From: VXYL01 sp963422285
Lineage (GTDB): Bacteria > Pseudomonadota > Gammaproteobacteria > Pseudomonadales > Azotimanducaceae
NCBI GenBank assembly: GCA_963422285.2
Contig: CAXXJO010000002.1
Span: forward strand, 868,001 to 932,000
Direction: 5' to 3'
DNA: 64,000 bases
Made by a program: the position numbers and the translations under genes. Shown in pieces: positions 19,653-28,599 of this stretch. The notes below the pieces were generated by a model that had not been told where the DNA came from, did no database searches, and saw only the letters and a program-made list of their open reading frames with translations. Within the stretch, counting starts at the first letter, position 1. Each line of letters starts with the position of its first letter.

Positions 19653-19668
19653 TGGCATGGTCTGTGCT
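19653..19668 (+). promoter_or_regulatory. Sigma-54 promoter of the porin-glnK-amt operon
   Basis: TGGCATGGTCTGTGCT has GG (19654-19655) and GC (19666-19667) separated by exactly 10 bases, the invariant sigma-54 spacing, and otherwise differs from the TGGCACG-N4-TTGCA consensus at few positions. It lies in AT-rich DNA 84 bp before the porin start codon. Together with the NtrC-like sites this predicts induction under nitrogen limitation. Confidence 0.72.
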
Positions 19669-19751
19669 TTTTGAGCATTATGTATGTACACCGGCAGATT
19701 CCGTGCGGATCGCCGGTGTTCGTAAACGTTCCAAACAAGGGGATCAATGAC

Positions 19752-20453
19752 ATGAAGCACCTTCCGACACTTCTCGGCGCGGCCGTCCTGCTGGCCGCAC
19801 CTGCCGTCGCCGCGGTCGAAATCTCAGGCAACGTTCAGCTGACGAGCGACTACTCGTTCCGGGGCTGGTCCCAGACCATGCGCGACCCGGCCATCCAGGG
19901 CGGATTCGACCTCGGCTTCGAGGGCGGGTTCTACGTCGGCACCTGGGGATCCAACGTCAACTTCGGCGCGTCGGACGACGGCAAAGTCGCCTCCATGGAA
20001 TGGGACCTGTACGCTGGCTGGGGCGGCGATATCGCCGAAGGCGTCGGCCTCGATGTCAGCCTCATCCACTTCGAGTATCCGGGCGACCGCGACAACCTGA
20101 ATTACCAGGAGGTCGCCGCATCGCTGGCGTTCGGCGATTTCACGGTCGGCATCAACTACTCGCCAGAGTATCTGGCGGTGAGCGACGTGTCGTTTCTCTA
20201 CCCGTACGTGGACTACAGCTACGGGATCACCGACGACATGAGCCTTGATCTGCACCTCGGCTTCAACATGGCGGATTCTCCCGGCAAGGACTTTTTCGGC
20301 GACGACGACGGCTACCTCGACTACTCGGTCAGCATCAGCTTCCCGGTGGCCTCGGCCAGCCTCAGCATCGGCCTCTTCGGCACCGACAACGAGGACAACT
20401 GCGGGCGCGACTGCGAACTGCGACCGATCGTCTCCCTATCGAAAAGCCTCTGA
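19752..20453 (+). CDS. TorF family putative porin
   Basis: 233-residue outer-membrane protein of the TIGR02001 (TorF) family. Signal peptide MKHLPTLLGAAVLLAAPAVA is followed by VEISGNVQLTSDYSFRGWSQ, the family opening, and alternating aromatic beta-strands (FDLGFEGGFYVGTWGSNV, MEWDLYAGWGG, YPYVDYSYGITDDMSLDLHL). Start ATG 19752 has AAGGGG upstream. Members often precede glnK and amt, as here, so it probably passes ammonium or small amines across the outer membrane; this is inference from context. First gene behind the sigma-54 promoter. Confidence 0.88.
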   Translation: MKHLPTLLGAAVLLAAPAVAAVEISGNVQLTSDYSFRGWSQTMRDPAIQGGFDLGFEGGFYVGTWGSNVNFGASDDGKVASMEWDLYAGWGGDIAEGVGLDVSLIHFEYPGDRDNLNYQEVAASLAFGDFTVGINYSPEYLAVSDVSFLYPYVDYSYGITDDMSLDLHLGFNMADSPGKDFFGDDDGYLDYSVSISFPVASASLSIGLFGTDNEDNCGRDCELRPIVSLSKSL

Positions 20454-20549
20454 TCTAGGGCACAATCTCGGTGCATCGATCTTCCACGAGACATGCACCG
20501 AGACTCAATCCGAGCGCCGAGGGCGCACGATAGACAACAGGGGAACAAC

Positions 20550-20888
20550 ATGAAACTCATCACGGCAATCATCAAACCGTTCAAGCTCGACGATGTGCGG
20601 GAGTCGCTTTCCGAGATCGGGGTGCAAGGCATGACGGTGACGGAGGTGAAGGGGTTCGGGCGCCAGAAGGGCCACACCGAGCTGTATCGCGGTGCGGAGT
20701 ACGTCGTCGACTTTCTGCCGAAGGTCAAGGTCGAGGTGGCGATCGACGACGGCCTCTTGGACCAATGCCTCGAAGCCATCAGCAAAGCCGCCAACACGGG
20801 CAAGGTGGGCGACGGAAAGATCTTCGTCGTCTCGCTGGAAGAGGCGGTTCGCATCCGCACGGGCGAAACCGGAATGGACGCCATCTAG
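20550..20888 (+). CDS. glnK: Nitrogen regulatory protein P-II
   Basis: 112-residue trimeric signal protein, full length. MKLITAIIKPFKLDDVRESL start, the T-loop with Tyr51 (EYVVDFLPK; the uridylylation site of P-II proteins, with Tyr46 beside it), and the C-terminal nucleotide-binding GKVGDGKIFV. It binds ATP, ADP and 2-oxoglutarate and blocks the ammonium channel when nitrogen is plentiful. Position directly before amt identifies it as the GlnK type. AGGGGA lies five bases before the ATG. Confidence 0.95.
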   Translation: MKLITAIIKPFKLDDVRESLSEIGVQGMTVTEVKGFGRQKGHTELYRGAEYVVDFLPKVKVEVAIDDGLLDQCLEAISKAANTGKVGDGKIFVVSLEEAVRIRTGETGMDAI

Positions 20889-20930
20889 GGGCGCACCGCC
20901 ACTCGACTACACTCGACTAGGAGAAGATTC

Positions 20931-22184
20931 GTGGAAGATCTGATAACACAAACCAACTACGCCCTGGACACCTTCTATTTCCTGCTGATGGGTGTTCTGG
21001 TGATGTTCATGGCGTGCGGCTTTTCGATGCTCGAGGCGGGGCTGGTGCGGGCGAAGAACACGTCCGAGATACTCACCAAGAACGTCGCGCTGTATTCCAT
21101 CGCCTGCATCATGTACCTGCTGATCGGTTACAACATCATGTACATGGATGCCGGCAGCGTGTTCCCCAGCTTCGGCTGGCTGATCGGCGCGGAGAACACC
21201 ACCGAACAGATCGTCTCGGGCTCTGCGGAAGGCGTCGCCACCGACCACTCCGAACGCTCGGACTACTTCTTCCAAGTGGTGTTCGTGGCTACCGCCATGT
21301 CCATCGTCTCCGGCGCGGTGGCAGAGCGGATGAAGCTGTGGGCGTTCCTCGCCTTCGCAGTGGTGATGACCGGCGTCATCTACCCGGTGCAGGGCATGTG
21401 GACCTGGGGCGGCGGCTGGCTGTCCGAGTTCGGCTACTCGGACTTCGCCGGTTCCGGCATCGTGCATCTGTGCGGCGCCGCGGCAGCGCTGGCAGGGGTA
21501 TTGCTGCTCGGCCCGCGCAAGGGCAAGTACGGGCCGAACGGCGAAGTACACGCCATCCCCGGCTGCAACATGCCGCTGGCGGCGCTCGGCATGTTCATCC
21601 TCTGGTTCGGCTGGTTCGGCTTCAACGGCGGCTCGGAACTCAAGCTCTCCAATGTCGAAGAGGCGAACGCCGTGGCGCAGGTATTCGTCAACACCAACAT
21701 CGCCGCCTGCGGCGGCGTGGTGGCGGCGCTGATCCTGGCGCGGGCCTGGTTCGGCAAAGCGGACTTGACCATGGCGCTGAACGGGGCCTTGGCCGGGCTG
21801 GTGGCCATCACCGCGGACCCGCTCTCCGGCTCGGCGTTCTGGTCCATGATGATCGGCGCGGTGGGCGGTTTGATCGTGGTCGGCTCCATCGTGGCGCTGG
21901 ACAAGCTGAAGATCGACGACCCGGTCGGCGCCATCAGCGTCCACGGCGTCTGCGGCATCTGGGGCGTCATCGCGGTGGTGTTCAACAACGACTCTGCAAC
22001 CATCCTGGGCCAAGTCGTCGGCATCCTAGCCATCTTCGCCTGGGTGTTCATCGCCTCGCTGATCGTCTGGCTGATCCTGAAGACGACCATGGGCATTCGG
22101 GTCTCCGAAGAGGAAGAGATGGCCGGCATCGATATCTCGGAGACGGGCATCGAGGCCTACCCGGACTTCCAGCAGGCGGCTTGA
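20931..22184 (+). CDS. amtB: Ammonium transporter Amt
   Basis: 417-residue inner-membrane ammonium channel with about 11 hydrophobic segments. Recognisable: FYFLLMGVLVMFMACGFSML at the N-terminus, AKNTSEILTKN, AVAERMKLWAF, the pore region GSGIVHLCGAAAALAGVLLL (the first pore histidine) and GAISVHGVCGIWGVIAV (the second). No cleavable leader of the E. coli type is seen. GTG start at 20931 with AGGAGA upstream. Last gene of the porin-glnK-amt unit, 42 bp after glnK, followed by a strong terminator. Confidence 0.95.
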   Translation: MEDLITQTNYALDTFYFLLMGVLVMFMACGFSMLEAGLVRAKNTSEILTKNVALYSIACIMYLLIGYNIMYMDAGSVFPSFGWLIGAENTTEQIVSGSAEGVATDHSERSDYFFQVVFVATAMSIVSGAVAERMKLWAFLAFAVVMTGVIYPVQGMWTWGGGWLSEFGYSDFAGSGIVHLCGAAAALAGVLLLGPRKGKYGPNGEVHAIPGCNMPLAALGMFILWFGWFGFNGGSELKLSNVEEANAVAQVFVNTNIAACGGVVAALILARAWFGKADLTMALNGALAGLVAITADPLSGSAFWSMMIGAVGGLIVVGSIVALDKLKIDDPVGAISVHGVCGIWGVIAVVFNNDSATILGQVVGILAIFAWVFIASLIVWLILKTTMGIRVSEEEEMAGIDISETGIEAYPDFQQAA

Positions 22185-22227
22185 TCTGGCAACGAGATCG
22201 CGTGATCTCAAGCCCACGCAGGGCACA

Positions 22228-22257
22228 AGAAGGGGTGCGACGGTGCCCCTTCTTTTT
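22228..22257 (+). terminator. Rho-independent terminator after amtB
   Basis: Stem AGAAGGGG (22228-22235) pairs with CCCCTTCT (22246-22253), loop of ten bases, followed by a T-run to 22257. It lies 44 bp after the amtB stop codon. Confidence 0.85.
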
Positions 22258-22321
22258 GGCCGCAAGTCGCCGCTTTCTGGCATCATGGGCAGCCATGCCG
22301 CACGGTCAGGGGAGGTCCGAC

Positions 22322-23200
22322 ATGAGCCAAGCAGCCCAAGCAGAGGTGGCGCGGCCGCCGCCGCGAAGAATCTTCGACACCCGCCAACCATTCGATATCT
22401 CGGACGGCTTGGCGCAGCGGGTGCGGGAGCACGATGTCGCCGACACCGTCGAGCAGATCAAGGACAACGGCTACGGCTACGTTCGTCAAGCCGGAACGCC
22501 GGAATCCAACGCCCGCCTGCGCGAGACCATCCTGGGCATCGCCTTCGAGAATACGCCCCAGGACAAGCGCGGCGGTGCCGGTGGCGCCAACATGCTGCTG
22601 CACAAGGATCCGATCTTCGAGGAAGTGATCCTCAATCCCAAGCTGCTGGCCATCGCCGAGGTGATGTGCGGCAAGGGCGCGATGATCTCCCAGATCGCCG
22701 CCAGCATCCGGCCCCAGGGCGCACCGGCCATCGGCCTGCATGCGGACCAGAACTGGACGCCGGCGCCGTTCCCGGTACACAACCAGCTGCTCACCTTCTG
22801 CTGGGCCTGCGACCCGTTCGACGAGGCCAACGGCGCTACCAAGGTGGTGCCGAAATCGCACCTCTTGCGCCGCCACCCGGACGAGCGCGAAACCAAGGAG
22901 GAGCCGGGCGCCATCGCCACCGAATGCGACCCCGGCGACTGCGTGGTATGGGACGGTTCCACATGGCACTCCAACTACCCGCGCACCGCCGAAGGCCAGC
23001 GCGTGGTCTTGCACATCACCTACAGCCGCCTAGCGCTGCGCCCGGTGGAGTGCTACGACTTCCTGGACGAGGAATGGCTGCGGGGCAAGCCCTACGCGCT
23101 GCGCGTGCTGCTCGGCCGCGAGGACTTCCTCAACACGCCCCAGGGCGCATTCGCCCACGGCGCGAAGATCCAGGAAACCATGAACTGGTCGAAGGTCTGA
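22322..23200 (+). CDS. Phytanoyl-CoA dioxygenase (PhyH) family protein
   Basis: 292-residue non-haem Fe(II)/2-oxoglutarate-dependent oxygenase. The iron triad can be read: His140 and Asp142 in GLHADQNWTP and His216 in STWHSNYPRT; Arg227 (EGQRVVLHITY) would bind 2-oxoglutarate. Substrate unknown; bacterial members hydroxylate a wide range of small molecules. ATG 22322 has GGGGAGG six bases upstream. The epoxide-hydrolase-like gene starts 3 bp after its stop, so they are co-transcribed and likely act in one catabolic or tailoring pathway. Confidence 0.9.
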   Translation: MSQAAQAEVARPPPRRIFDTRQPFDISDGLAQRVREHDVADTVEQIKDNGYGYVRQAGTPESNARLRETILGIAFENTPQDKRGGAGGANMLLHKDPIFEEVILNPKLLAIAEVMCGKGAMISQIAASIRPQGAPAIGLHADQNWTPAPFPVHNQLLTFCWACDPFDEANGATKVVPKSHLLRRHPDERETKEEPGAIATECDPGDCVVWDGSTWHSNYPRTAEGQRVVLHITYSRLALRPVECYDFLDEEWLRGKPYALRVLLGREDFLNTPQGAFAHGAKIQETMNWSKV

Positions 23201-23203
23201 GCC

Positions 23204-24136
23204 ATGAAACACCTGCTCGCAATCGCATCGCTTACCGTCATGCTCGCCCAATTCGCTCAAGGAGACGACATGTTCGACCGCGTTCAACACCGCTATGCCG
23301 ACAACGGCGACGTGCGCCTGCACTACGCCACAGCCGGTCCCGAAGACGCGCCGCTGGTGGTTTTCCTGCACGGCTTTCCGGACTTCTGGTACTCCTGGCG
23401 ACACCAGATGGCAGCGCTGGAAGACCGCTTTCGGGTCGCCGCCCTGGACATGCGCGGCTACAACCGAAGCAGCAAGCCCAAGGGCGTCGCCAACTACGCC
23501 ATGCCGCATCTGGTGGCGGATGTCGCCGCGGTCGTCGCCGCGGAAAAAGCCGAGCAGGCCATCGTCGTCGGCCACGACTGGGGCGGCGCCGTGGCCTGGA
23601 ACGTCGCCATCGCGCGCCCGGAACTGGTGCGTCTGCTGGTGATCCTCAACCTGCCCCATCCGCGCGGCCTGTTCCGGGAACTCAGCACCAATCCGGACCA
23701 GCAGCGCAACAGCCAGTACGCCTTCAACTTCCAGCGGCCGGACGCCCACAAGGCGCTCACCGCCGAAGGGCTGACGTTCTGGGTGCGGGACCCCGAAGCC
23801 CGCAAGCGCTACGTTGCCGCTTTCGAGCAGTCGGACTTCGAGGCCATGCTGAACTACTACAAGGCCAACTACCCGCGTCCCGACCCTGCTCCAGACGCGG
23901 CGCCGGCCGCGCTGGCGGCGCCAGACCTGCCCAACGTGCAATGCCCGGTGCTGATGTTCCACGGCCTCAAGGACCAAGCGCTATTGCCCGGCGCGCTGGC
24001 CGGCACCTGGGACTGGATCGACGCGGATCTCACCCTGGTCACCGTGCCGGACGCGGACCACTGGGTGCAGCAGGATGCCGCCGAACTGGTGTCCACGACG
24101 ATGCGCGACTGGCTGCGGCGGCGGCGGGTGGAATGA
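23204..24136 (+). CDS. Alpha/beta hydrolase, epoxide-hydrolase-like
   Basis: 310-residue hydrolase. N-terminal signal-like segment (MKHLLAIASLTVMLAQFAQG) suggests export. HGFPDFWYSW (56-65) forms the oxyanion part, Asp125 in VVGHDWGG is the nucleophile, Asp257 and His286 (DADHWVQ) complete the triad. Asp rather than Ser as nucleophile and the HGFP motif place it with epoxide hydrolases and haloalkane dehalogenases; the cap region includes tyrosines typical of epoxide hydrolases. Coupled to the PhyH gene 3 bp upstream. Confidence 0.85.
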   Translation: MKHLLAIASLTVMLAQFAQGDDMFDRVQHRYADNGDVRLHYATAGPEDAPLVVFLHGFPDFWYSWRHQMAALEDRFRVAALDMRGYNRSSKPKGVANYAMPHLVADVAAVVAAEKAEQAIVVGHDWGGAVAWNVAIARPELVRLLVILNLPHPRGLFRELSTNPDQQRNSQYAFNFQRPDAHKALTAEGLTFWVRDPEARKRYVAAFEQSDFEAMLNYYKANYPRPDPAPDAAPAALAAPDLPNVQCPVLMFHGLKDQALLPGALAGTWDWIDADLTLVTVPDADHWVQQDAAELVSTTMRDWLRRRRVE

Positions 24137-24302
24137 CTGCCGACCCAAAACCCGATTCGATTAACTAGCAGCCGCATGCTGCTGACTGACTTGGACCGGC
24201 GGGGAGGAGGTCTGCGACTTGCTGCCAGCACACTCGGGTAGTGGCCTAGTTTGACTTTTTTCTATCAATGAAAACAATATGTCAGAGACCGAACTAGACC
24301 GC

Positions 24303-25118
24303 CTACCCACGCATGGCCAAGAGCTCTGACGCCGCACGCGCCAACAAGCTGCGCCCCTTGCCGACGTCTGGTAGCGCTGCCAGTGCTTGGCACAAGTGCC
24401 GAGGCTCTTCGGTTCCGGCCAAAATGCTTGCCACCTGCCTCTTAGCCTTCATCGTGGCTACCTCTACTCGTGCTGCTACATAGTCTGCATCTGCCGTTCT
24501 CTCCGCCGGTGTCTTCGGCGGCAGGTCGACGCCAACAGGCAGCCTGCGTAATTCGTCTGCCTCGTCCTCAGCAGATAGAATTATTCCTAAGTCTTGGATA
24601 TCTAACATGATCTCGTCCGCTTCACTGTAGGCTGCCTCCAAGTCGACCAGCGCTGCGGCCAAGCTCCGACCATTCGAGATGGCGCCGGTCTCGTCTAAGA
24701 GTTCCAACGTGTCCAACAGGTCAATGTCCCGGCCTGCCGCAAGAGCCAGTTCTAGGGGTAGCGATCCGGACGGCTCTCCACGGTCATCTTGCCAATCCAG
24801 CGCGACATCGTGCAGCGCACTTTTCCCACGCTTCCCTGGCAACATCGAGAGTGCCACGCAGAGAACGCCCGCCTCGAATTCCGAAGTCCATACGCAGGAA
24901 GCCTGGGTTTCGTTGCGAAACAGCCTTGTCCGCGCCAAGAATCCACCGAATACTAAGCACCGATCGACAGAGCAGGGCGTTGTTCCGTATATTGGCTGGT
25001 CAAACGAACTCAGTGCCTCCAAGACATCGCGCGGTACGCGATTCGCGAACACAAGCGCCTCGCGATCCATCCAAACGCTTGATTTCGGCGAATTGGGTTG
25101 GGCCAGACATACCAGCAA
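24303..25118 (-). CDS. Uncharacterised 271-residue protein
   Basis: No family recognised. Soluble, acidic protein without signal peptide or membrane helix. The middle (about 130-200) is rich in Asp, Glu and Leu and looks helical (LALAAGRDIDLLDTLELLDE, LVDLEAAYSEADEIMLDIQD), and the C-terminal 70 residues (VAARVEVATMKAKRQVASIL) also read as helices. Base composition is lower in GC than the neighbours and the flanking 160 bases at 24140-24302 are AT-rich, which suggests recent acquisition. Neither possible ATG (25118, or 25070 at MDREALVFANRVP) has a clear ribosome site. Confidence 0.6.
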   Translation of the reverse strand: MLVCLAQPNSPKSSVWMDREALVFANRVPRDVLEALSSFDQPIYGTTPCSVDRCLVFGGFLARTRLFRNETQASCVWTSEFEAGVLCVALSMLPGKRGKSALHDVALDWQDDRGEPSGSLPLELALAAGRDIDLLDTLELLDETGAISNGRSLAAALVDLEAAYSEADEIMLDIQDLGIILSAEDEADELRRLPVGVDLPPKTPAERTADADYVAARVEVATMKAKRQVASILAGTEEPRHLCQALAALPDVGKGRSLLARAASELLAMRG

Positions 25119-25247
25119 CTACGATTCGTTCGATTCGTCTGCCGCATCAAGGGACAATGCCACTGCGAGCGCTTCACGAGTTGTTGATCTAAGCGCTACA
25201 TCCATAGTGATTTGTTATCGGATTCAGGATCCCTGCTGCCGTCGTGC

Positions 25248-26876
25248 TCACGATTGGCCGTCGTCTGGCTCACGGGTTATCAGCACGCCGGGATTGAGGA
25301 TGCCGTTCGGATCCACGCTGCGCTTGGCAGCTCGCCAGAGATCGCCGAACAGCGCCGGGCGCTGCGCCTCCCAGCCGGAACGATGCATGCGGCCAACGGC
25401 GTGATGGTGGGTGACGGTGCCGCCCGCATCTACCACGGCCTTTGTCGCCGCATCCTTGACGATCTGCCAACGCTCCGCCTCGGCACCTCGCGGCACGATG
25501 CCGCTGAAGCTGTAGTAGGGTGCCGGGCCGTCCGGGTAGACGTGGGTGAACCGGCACGACAGACGCGCCCCCGCCCCGAGCGCCCGGCGCAGCGCAGCGC
25601 CCACCCGCGCGCGGACTTCGGCGTCGAAGTCCGGCCACTTGTCCCAGGTGATCGCCGTCTCGAAGGTGTCGGACAACAGACCGAGGCCGGCGGCGAGGCC
25701 GGCGTTGACGCCGATGAAGGCGTTGCGCCAAGCACCCACGGCACCGCCGCGACCCGTGGGCTTGCCGACGCCGTCGTCGATTAGAATGTCGCCATCGTCG
25801 ATGATGCCGCCGCGACCGCGAGCCAGGGCCACCGCCGCTCGCATGTTGGCGCCTTGGGGAATGTCGCTGGACTCGAAGCCGATGATCAGCAGTGCGCGTC
25901 GGCCGTCGAGACCGGCGGCGAACTCCGCTTCCGCAGGGTCGAGAATGCGCAGATTGGCCGGCCACAGTTTGGCCTGGACGATGTCGCGCACCGCCTCGCA
26001 GCCGCTTTGCCAGGATGGGAACGACACGCCGGCGGTGGCGCGGAACACGGGCCGCTTCTGCAACCGCAGCCAGCACGCGCTGACGATGCCCAAGGTGCCT
26101 TCCGAGCCCAGCACGAGGCGGTCCGGACTTGGCCCCGCGCCGCTGCCGGGCAGGCGGCGGGATTCGAACCAGCCCCTCGGCGTCAGCATGCGCGTGGACT
26201 CCACGAAGTCGTCAATGTGGGTATGGTTGGTGGCGTAGTGGCCGCCGGAACGCGTGGCCACCCAGCCGCCCACCGTGGACCAGGGAAAGCTCTGCGGGAA
26301 GTGCCGCAAGGTCAGACCTAGCGGCTTCAACGCCGCTTCCAAGTCGGGGCCGAGGATGCCGGCCTGCACGCGCGCGGCGCGGGAGACTTCGTCCACTTCG
26401 AGCACCGCGTTCAGGTTGTCGAGATCGATGGCTACTGCGGCAGCGGCGTCCGCCGGCACGTTGACGCCCCACACCACGGAGGTGCCGCCGCCGTAGGGAA
26501 TCGCCGCATGGCCCTCGCGGTCGCACCACGCCAGGGTGGCTTCCAGTTCGTCTTCGGTGCGCGGATGCGCGACGGCGTCCGGCGGATTGTCGAACTGCCC
26601 GCGCAAGCCTTTGAGCAGTTCCAGGGCATGGCCGCCGTAGGTGTGCGTGATGCGCTCCACCGTGTTCGTGGACGTCCAGGCCGACAGCCGCGCCGGCACG
26701 GCAAGCCGCGGCGGGCGAAGCGCGATGCCGTCGATGTCCGGCACCGGCGGCGGCGCCACTTCCTCGCCCAAACGCTCCGACAGCCGCTTCGCCGCGGCTC
26801 GCCGCTCGACCTCGCTGGGCTGGTCGGAGACATATCCCCAAGTCCACACGCTGCGTCGTTCCGTTCTTGCCGCCAT
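25248..26876 (-). CDS. FAD-binding oxidase, alkyldihydroxyacetonephosphate-synthase-like
   Basis: 542-residue flavoprotein of the VAO/PCMH FAD family. The PP-loop IPYGGGTSVVWGVN near residue 127 and TVGGWVATRSGGHYATNHTH bind FAD; LVLGSEGTLGIVSACWLRLQ is the family's second signature; a triple-histidine THHHAVG near the C-terminus is characteristic of the AGPS branch. The N-terminal WTWGYVSDQP is also AGPS-like. Eukaryotic AGPS makes ether lipids; bacterial relatives mostly act on unknown substrates, so only the fold and branch are called. ATG 26876 has GGGAGG six bases upstream; an earlier in-frame ATG adds 16 non-conserved residues. Confidence 0.88.
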   Translation of the reverse strand: MAARTERRSVWTWGYVSDQPSEVERRAAAKRLSERLGEEVAPPPVPDIDGIALRPPRLAVPARLSAWTSTNTVERITHTYGGHALELLKGLRGQFDNPPDAVAHPRTEDELEATLAWCDREGHAAIPYGGGTSVVWGVNVPADAAAAVAIDLDNLNAVLEVDEVSRAARVQAGILGPDLEAALKPLGLTLRHFPQSFPWSTVGGWVATRSGGHYATNHTHIDDFVESTRMLTPRGWFESRRLPGSGAGPSPDRLVLGSEGTLGIVSACWLRLQKRPVFRATAGVSFPSWQSGCEAVRDIVQAKLWPANLRILDPAEAEFAAGLDGRRALLIIGFESSDIPQGANMRAAVALARGRGGIIDDGDILIDDGVGKPTGRGGAVGAWRNAFIGVNAGLAAGLGLLSDTFETAITWDKWPDFDAEVRARVGAALRRALGAGARLSCRFTHVYPDGPAPYYSFSGIVPRGAEAERWQIVKDAATKAVVDAGGTVTHHHAVGRMHRSGWEAQRPALFGDLWRAAKRSVDPNGILNPGVLITREPDDGQS

Positions 26877-27152
26877 CGCCTCCCTCCCTGTCGCAATGCG
26901 CCAGAGCTTACCGAAAACCGCCATGCCTACCTACCAACCGGGCAGCCTGCAGGACACCGAGCGTGGCATTCCTCGCCGATCGCTCGCGATCATCGCCGTC
27001 AACGTCCCGCTGTCGGCTCTGCTCGACGATCTCCGGCGAGGACTTCGCTACGATCTGCCGCGCTGTCCGAAAGGCCCGAGCCCAGGCAGCCGCCCCAATG
27101 AGCCTTTCTTATATGTATACTCGCCTCCCGACTTGCTGGTGAGACAAACCAG

Positions 27153-27368
27153 ATGGACAGCCCCTTTTGGACCGCGATCATTTCCCAGGACGAGGGCTGG
27201 TGGATCGGCTGGATCGCAGAGATGCCGGGTGTCAACGCTCAAGAGCGAACTCGGGGCGAATTGCTCGAATCACTGGCAGAGATACTTCGAGAAGCGCTCG
27301 AAATGAACCGATCCGACGCCCTCGCACAAGTTGGCGACCACTACCAAGAGGTCGCTTTTTCGCTCTGA
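27153..27368 (+). CDS. hicB: HicB family antitoxin-like protein
   Basis: 71-residue single-domain HicB-like protein: WTAIISQDEGWWIGWIAEMP, GVNAQERTRGELLESLAEIL, EALEMN. In a normal hicAB pair it would bind and neutralise HicA. Here its 3' end overlaps the 3' end of hicA on the opposite strand by 28 bp, so the two genes converge rather than form an operon. No DNA-binding domain is fused. A TATATGTATACT stretch about 45 bp upstream may be part of its promoter. Confidence 0.8.
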   Translation: MDSPFWTAIISQDEGWWIGWIAEMPGVNAQERTRGELLESLAEILREALEMNRSDALAQVGDHYQEVAFSL

Positions 27369-27571
27369 CACCGCCCTAAAGCATATTCTGGATCAACCAC
27401 ACCGAGATCTCGGCATATCTTTTTCGCTAGATGCTTGTTCACCTCAGTATGACGAGGTATGGCGGAACGGTCGTTGGTTGCCTCGTTCACCCACCACTCG
27501 TGATTCCGACCTTGGCGCAGTCGCCGGCAGCCTTGCTGCTTCAGATGCCTGATGAAAGCGTTCTTCTTCAT
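27341..27571 (-). CDS. hicA: HicA family toxin (mRNA interferase)
   Basis: 76-residue HicA: MKKNAFIRHLKQQGCRRLRQ, GRNHEWWVNEATNDRSAIPR, HTEVNKHLAKKICRDLGV. The catalytic histidine of the dsRBD-like fold lies in GRNHEWW. HicA cleaves mRNA and stops translation unless bound by its antitoxin. The start codon overlaps the stop of the upstream 182-residue gene (ATGA), so translation is coupled to that gene and not to hicB. Confidence 0.85.
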   Translation of the reverse strand: MKKNAFIRHLKQQGCRRLRQGRNHEWWVNEATNDRSAIPRHTEVNKHLAKKICRDLGVVDPEYALGRCQSEKATSW

Positions 27572-28116
27572 GGTGCCGGCTTGTAGTCAGTCGCGAGAGT
27601 GCGCACCCAAGCCGTCAATCGGGCGATCTCGTCGCTCTTCGCATCTCGCGGGATTACGAGTTTCGCCAAAAAATCGGGACGGAAGGGATACGAATATTCC
27701 TGGGCCTTGGCCTCTGATGGTAATTCAGTAGACAGGCTAGGCGCTCGTGTGGAATCGGAAGTCTCTGGCACAGCCCTAGCGGATTCTGAGATCGACGATC
27801 TTCGATTCCGCGACCGATACGTCCACGAGCTCGGATCGGCGAGATACTTCTTATAGGAAGCGATCGCCCTTCGAAACCTATGCTCGTAATCGCTAAGGCT
27901 GCGAGGCTTGAAGTCTATAGCATGTAACTTCTTGAATCTATTCAGTAATTGATCGATATCCAGTGTTGTTACATCGAGAGCCTCCCAGTCTTCGTCGTCC
28001 TCCAAGACCCTTCGACACGCCCCCTCCAGCGTTTTGGCGGTCGCTGCGTTCATCAAACCCTTCTGGCTGGCCCAGTCCCAGTGTTCTACCAGCCCTCGTC
28101 CAGTTGGATCGCTCAT
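27568..28116 (-). CDS. Uncharacterised protein translationally coupled to HicA
   Basis: 182-residue protein of unknown family. N-terminal half (residues 10-95) is helical and resembles the SAM-like, core-binding domain of integrases in style (DIDQLLNRFKKLHAIDFKPR, YEHRFRRAIASYKKYLADPS), a serine-rich linker follows (about 100-135), and the C-terminal 45 residues (YSYPFRPDFLAKLVIPRDAK, IARLTAWVRTLA) form a compact end domain. GGAGG sits five bases before the ATG, and tandem 10-bp repeats lie upstream. Its stop overlaps the hicA start by four bases, so it is the gene co-expressed with the toxin and may be its true partner or regulator; this is inference. Confidence 0.7.
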   Translation of the reverse strand: MSDPTGRGLVEHWDWASQKGLMNAATAKTLEGACRRVLEDDEDWEALDVTTLDIDQLLNRFKKLHAIDFKPRSLSDYEHRFRRAIASYKKYLADPSSWTYRSRNRRSSISESARAVPETSDSTRAPSLSTELPSEAKAQEYSYPFRPDFLAKLVIPRDAKSDEIARLTAWVRTLATDYKPAP

Positions 28117-28153
28117 GATGTCCTCCGTAAGGATATGCTAAGACGATTTATAT

Positions 28154-28173
28154 ACGGTACGCGACGGTACGCG
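28154..28173 (-). promoter_or_regulatory. Tandem 10-bp repeat upstream of the 182-aa/hicA unit
   Basis: ACGGTACGCG occurs twice in a row (28154-28163, 28164-28173), 38 bp before the start codon, next to a TATATAAAT stretch (28147-28155 on the minus strand) that could be the -10 region. A repeat with a 10-bp period puts two identical sites on one DNA face, as expected for an autoregulatory operator. Confidence 0.5.
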
Positions 28174-28599
28174 ACGAATCCATCCGGGTCAATAAGATTC
28201 TAGAAGATTTCCAATCTTTTTCTGCCCATGCATCTAGATCGACATATCCAGATGGGATAGATTCTTCTCCTGGCTGGGAGAATCCTCTCAGGCGTCTCTT
28301 CGGCTAGCCAACGGGCGTGGGCTGCGCAACACCCACACGGCCCACGCATCCAGCGGAGCTATGCAGGAGGACCTTCGTTGCCATGCACGGACTACCTGTT
28401 CGTCCAGTGGAATTTCCTATACCGAAAAGCGCTCCGTGCGGCAGCACGCGACAGCCCCTCCCCCTCCCCCTCTCGACGAGGACATCCATAAGCGCCGAAG
28501 CCGCCATCGTCGCACAGGCCAAGGGATCGCTCGCCTTCCGGCAGGGATCATGACCAGAGGACGATCTGCATTGTCCAATTCTCGTCCCCTCCAGAGCGT

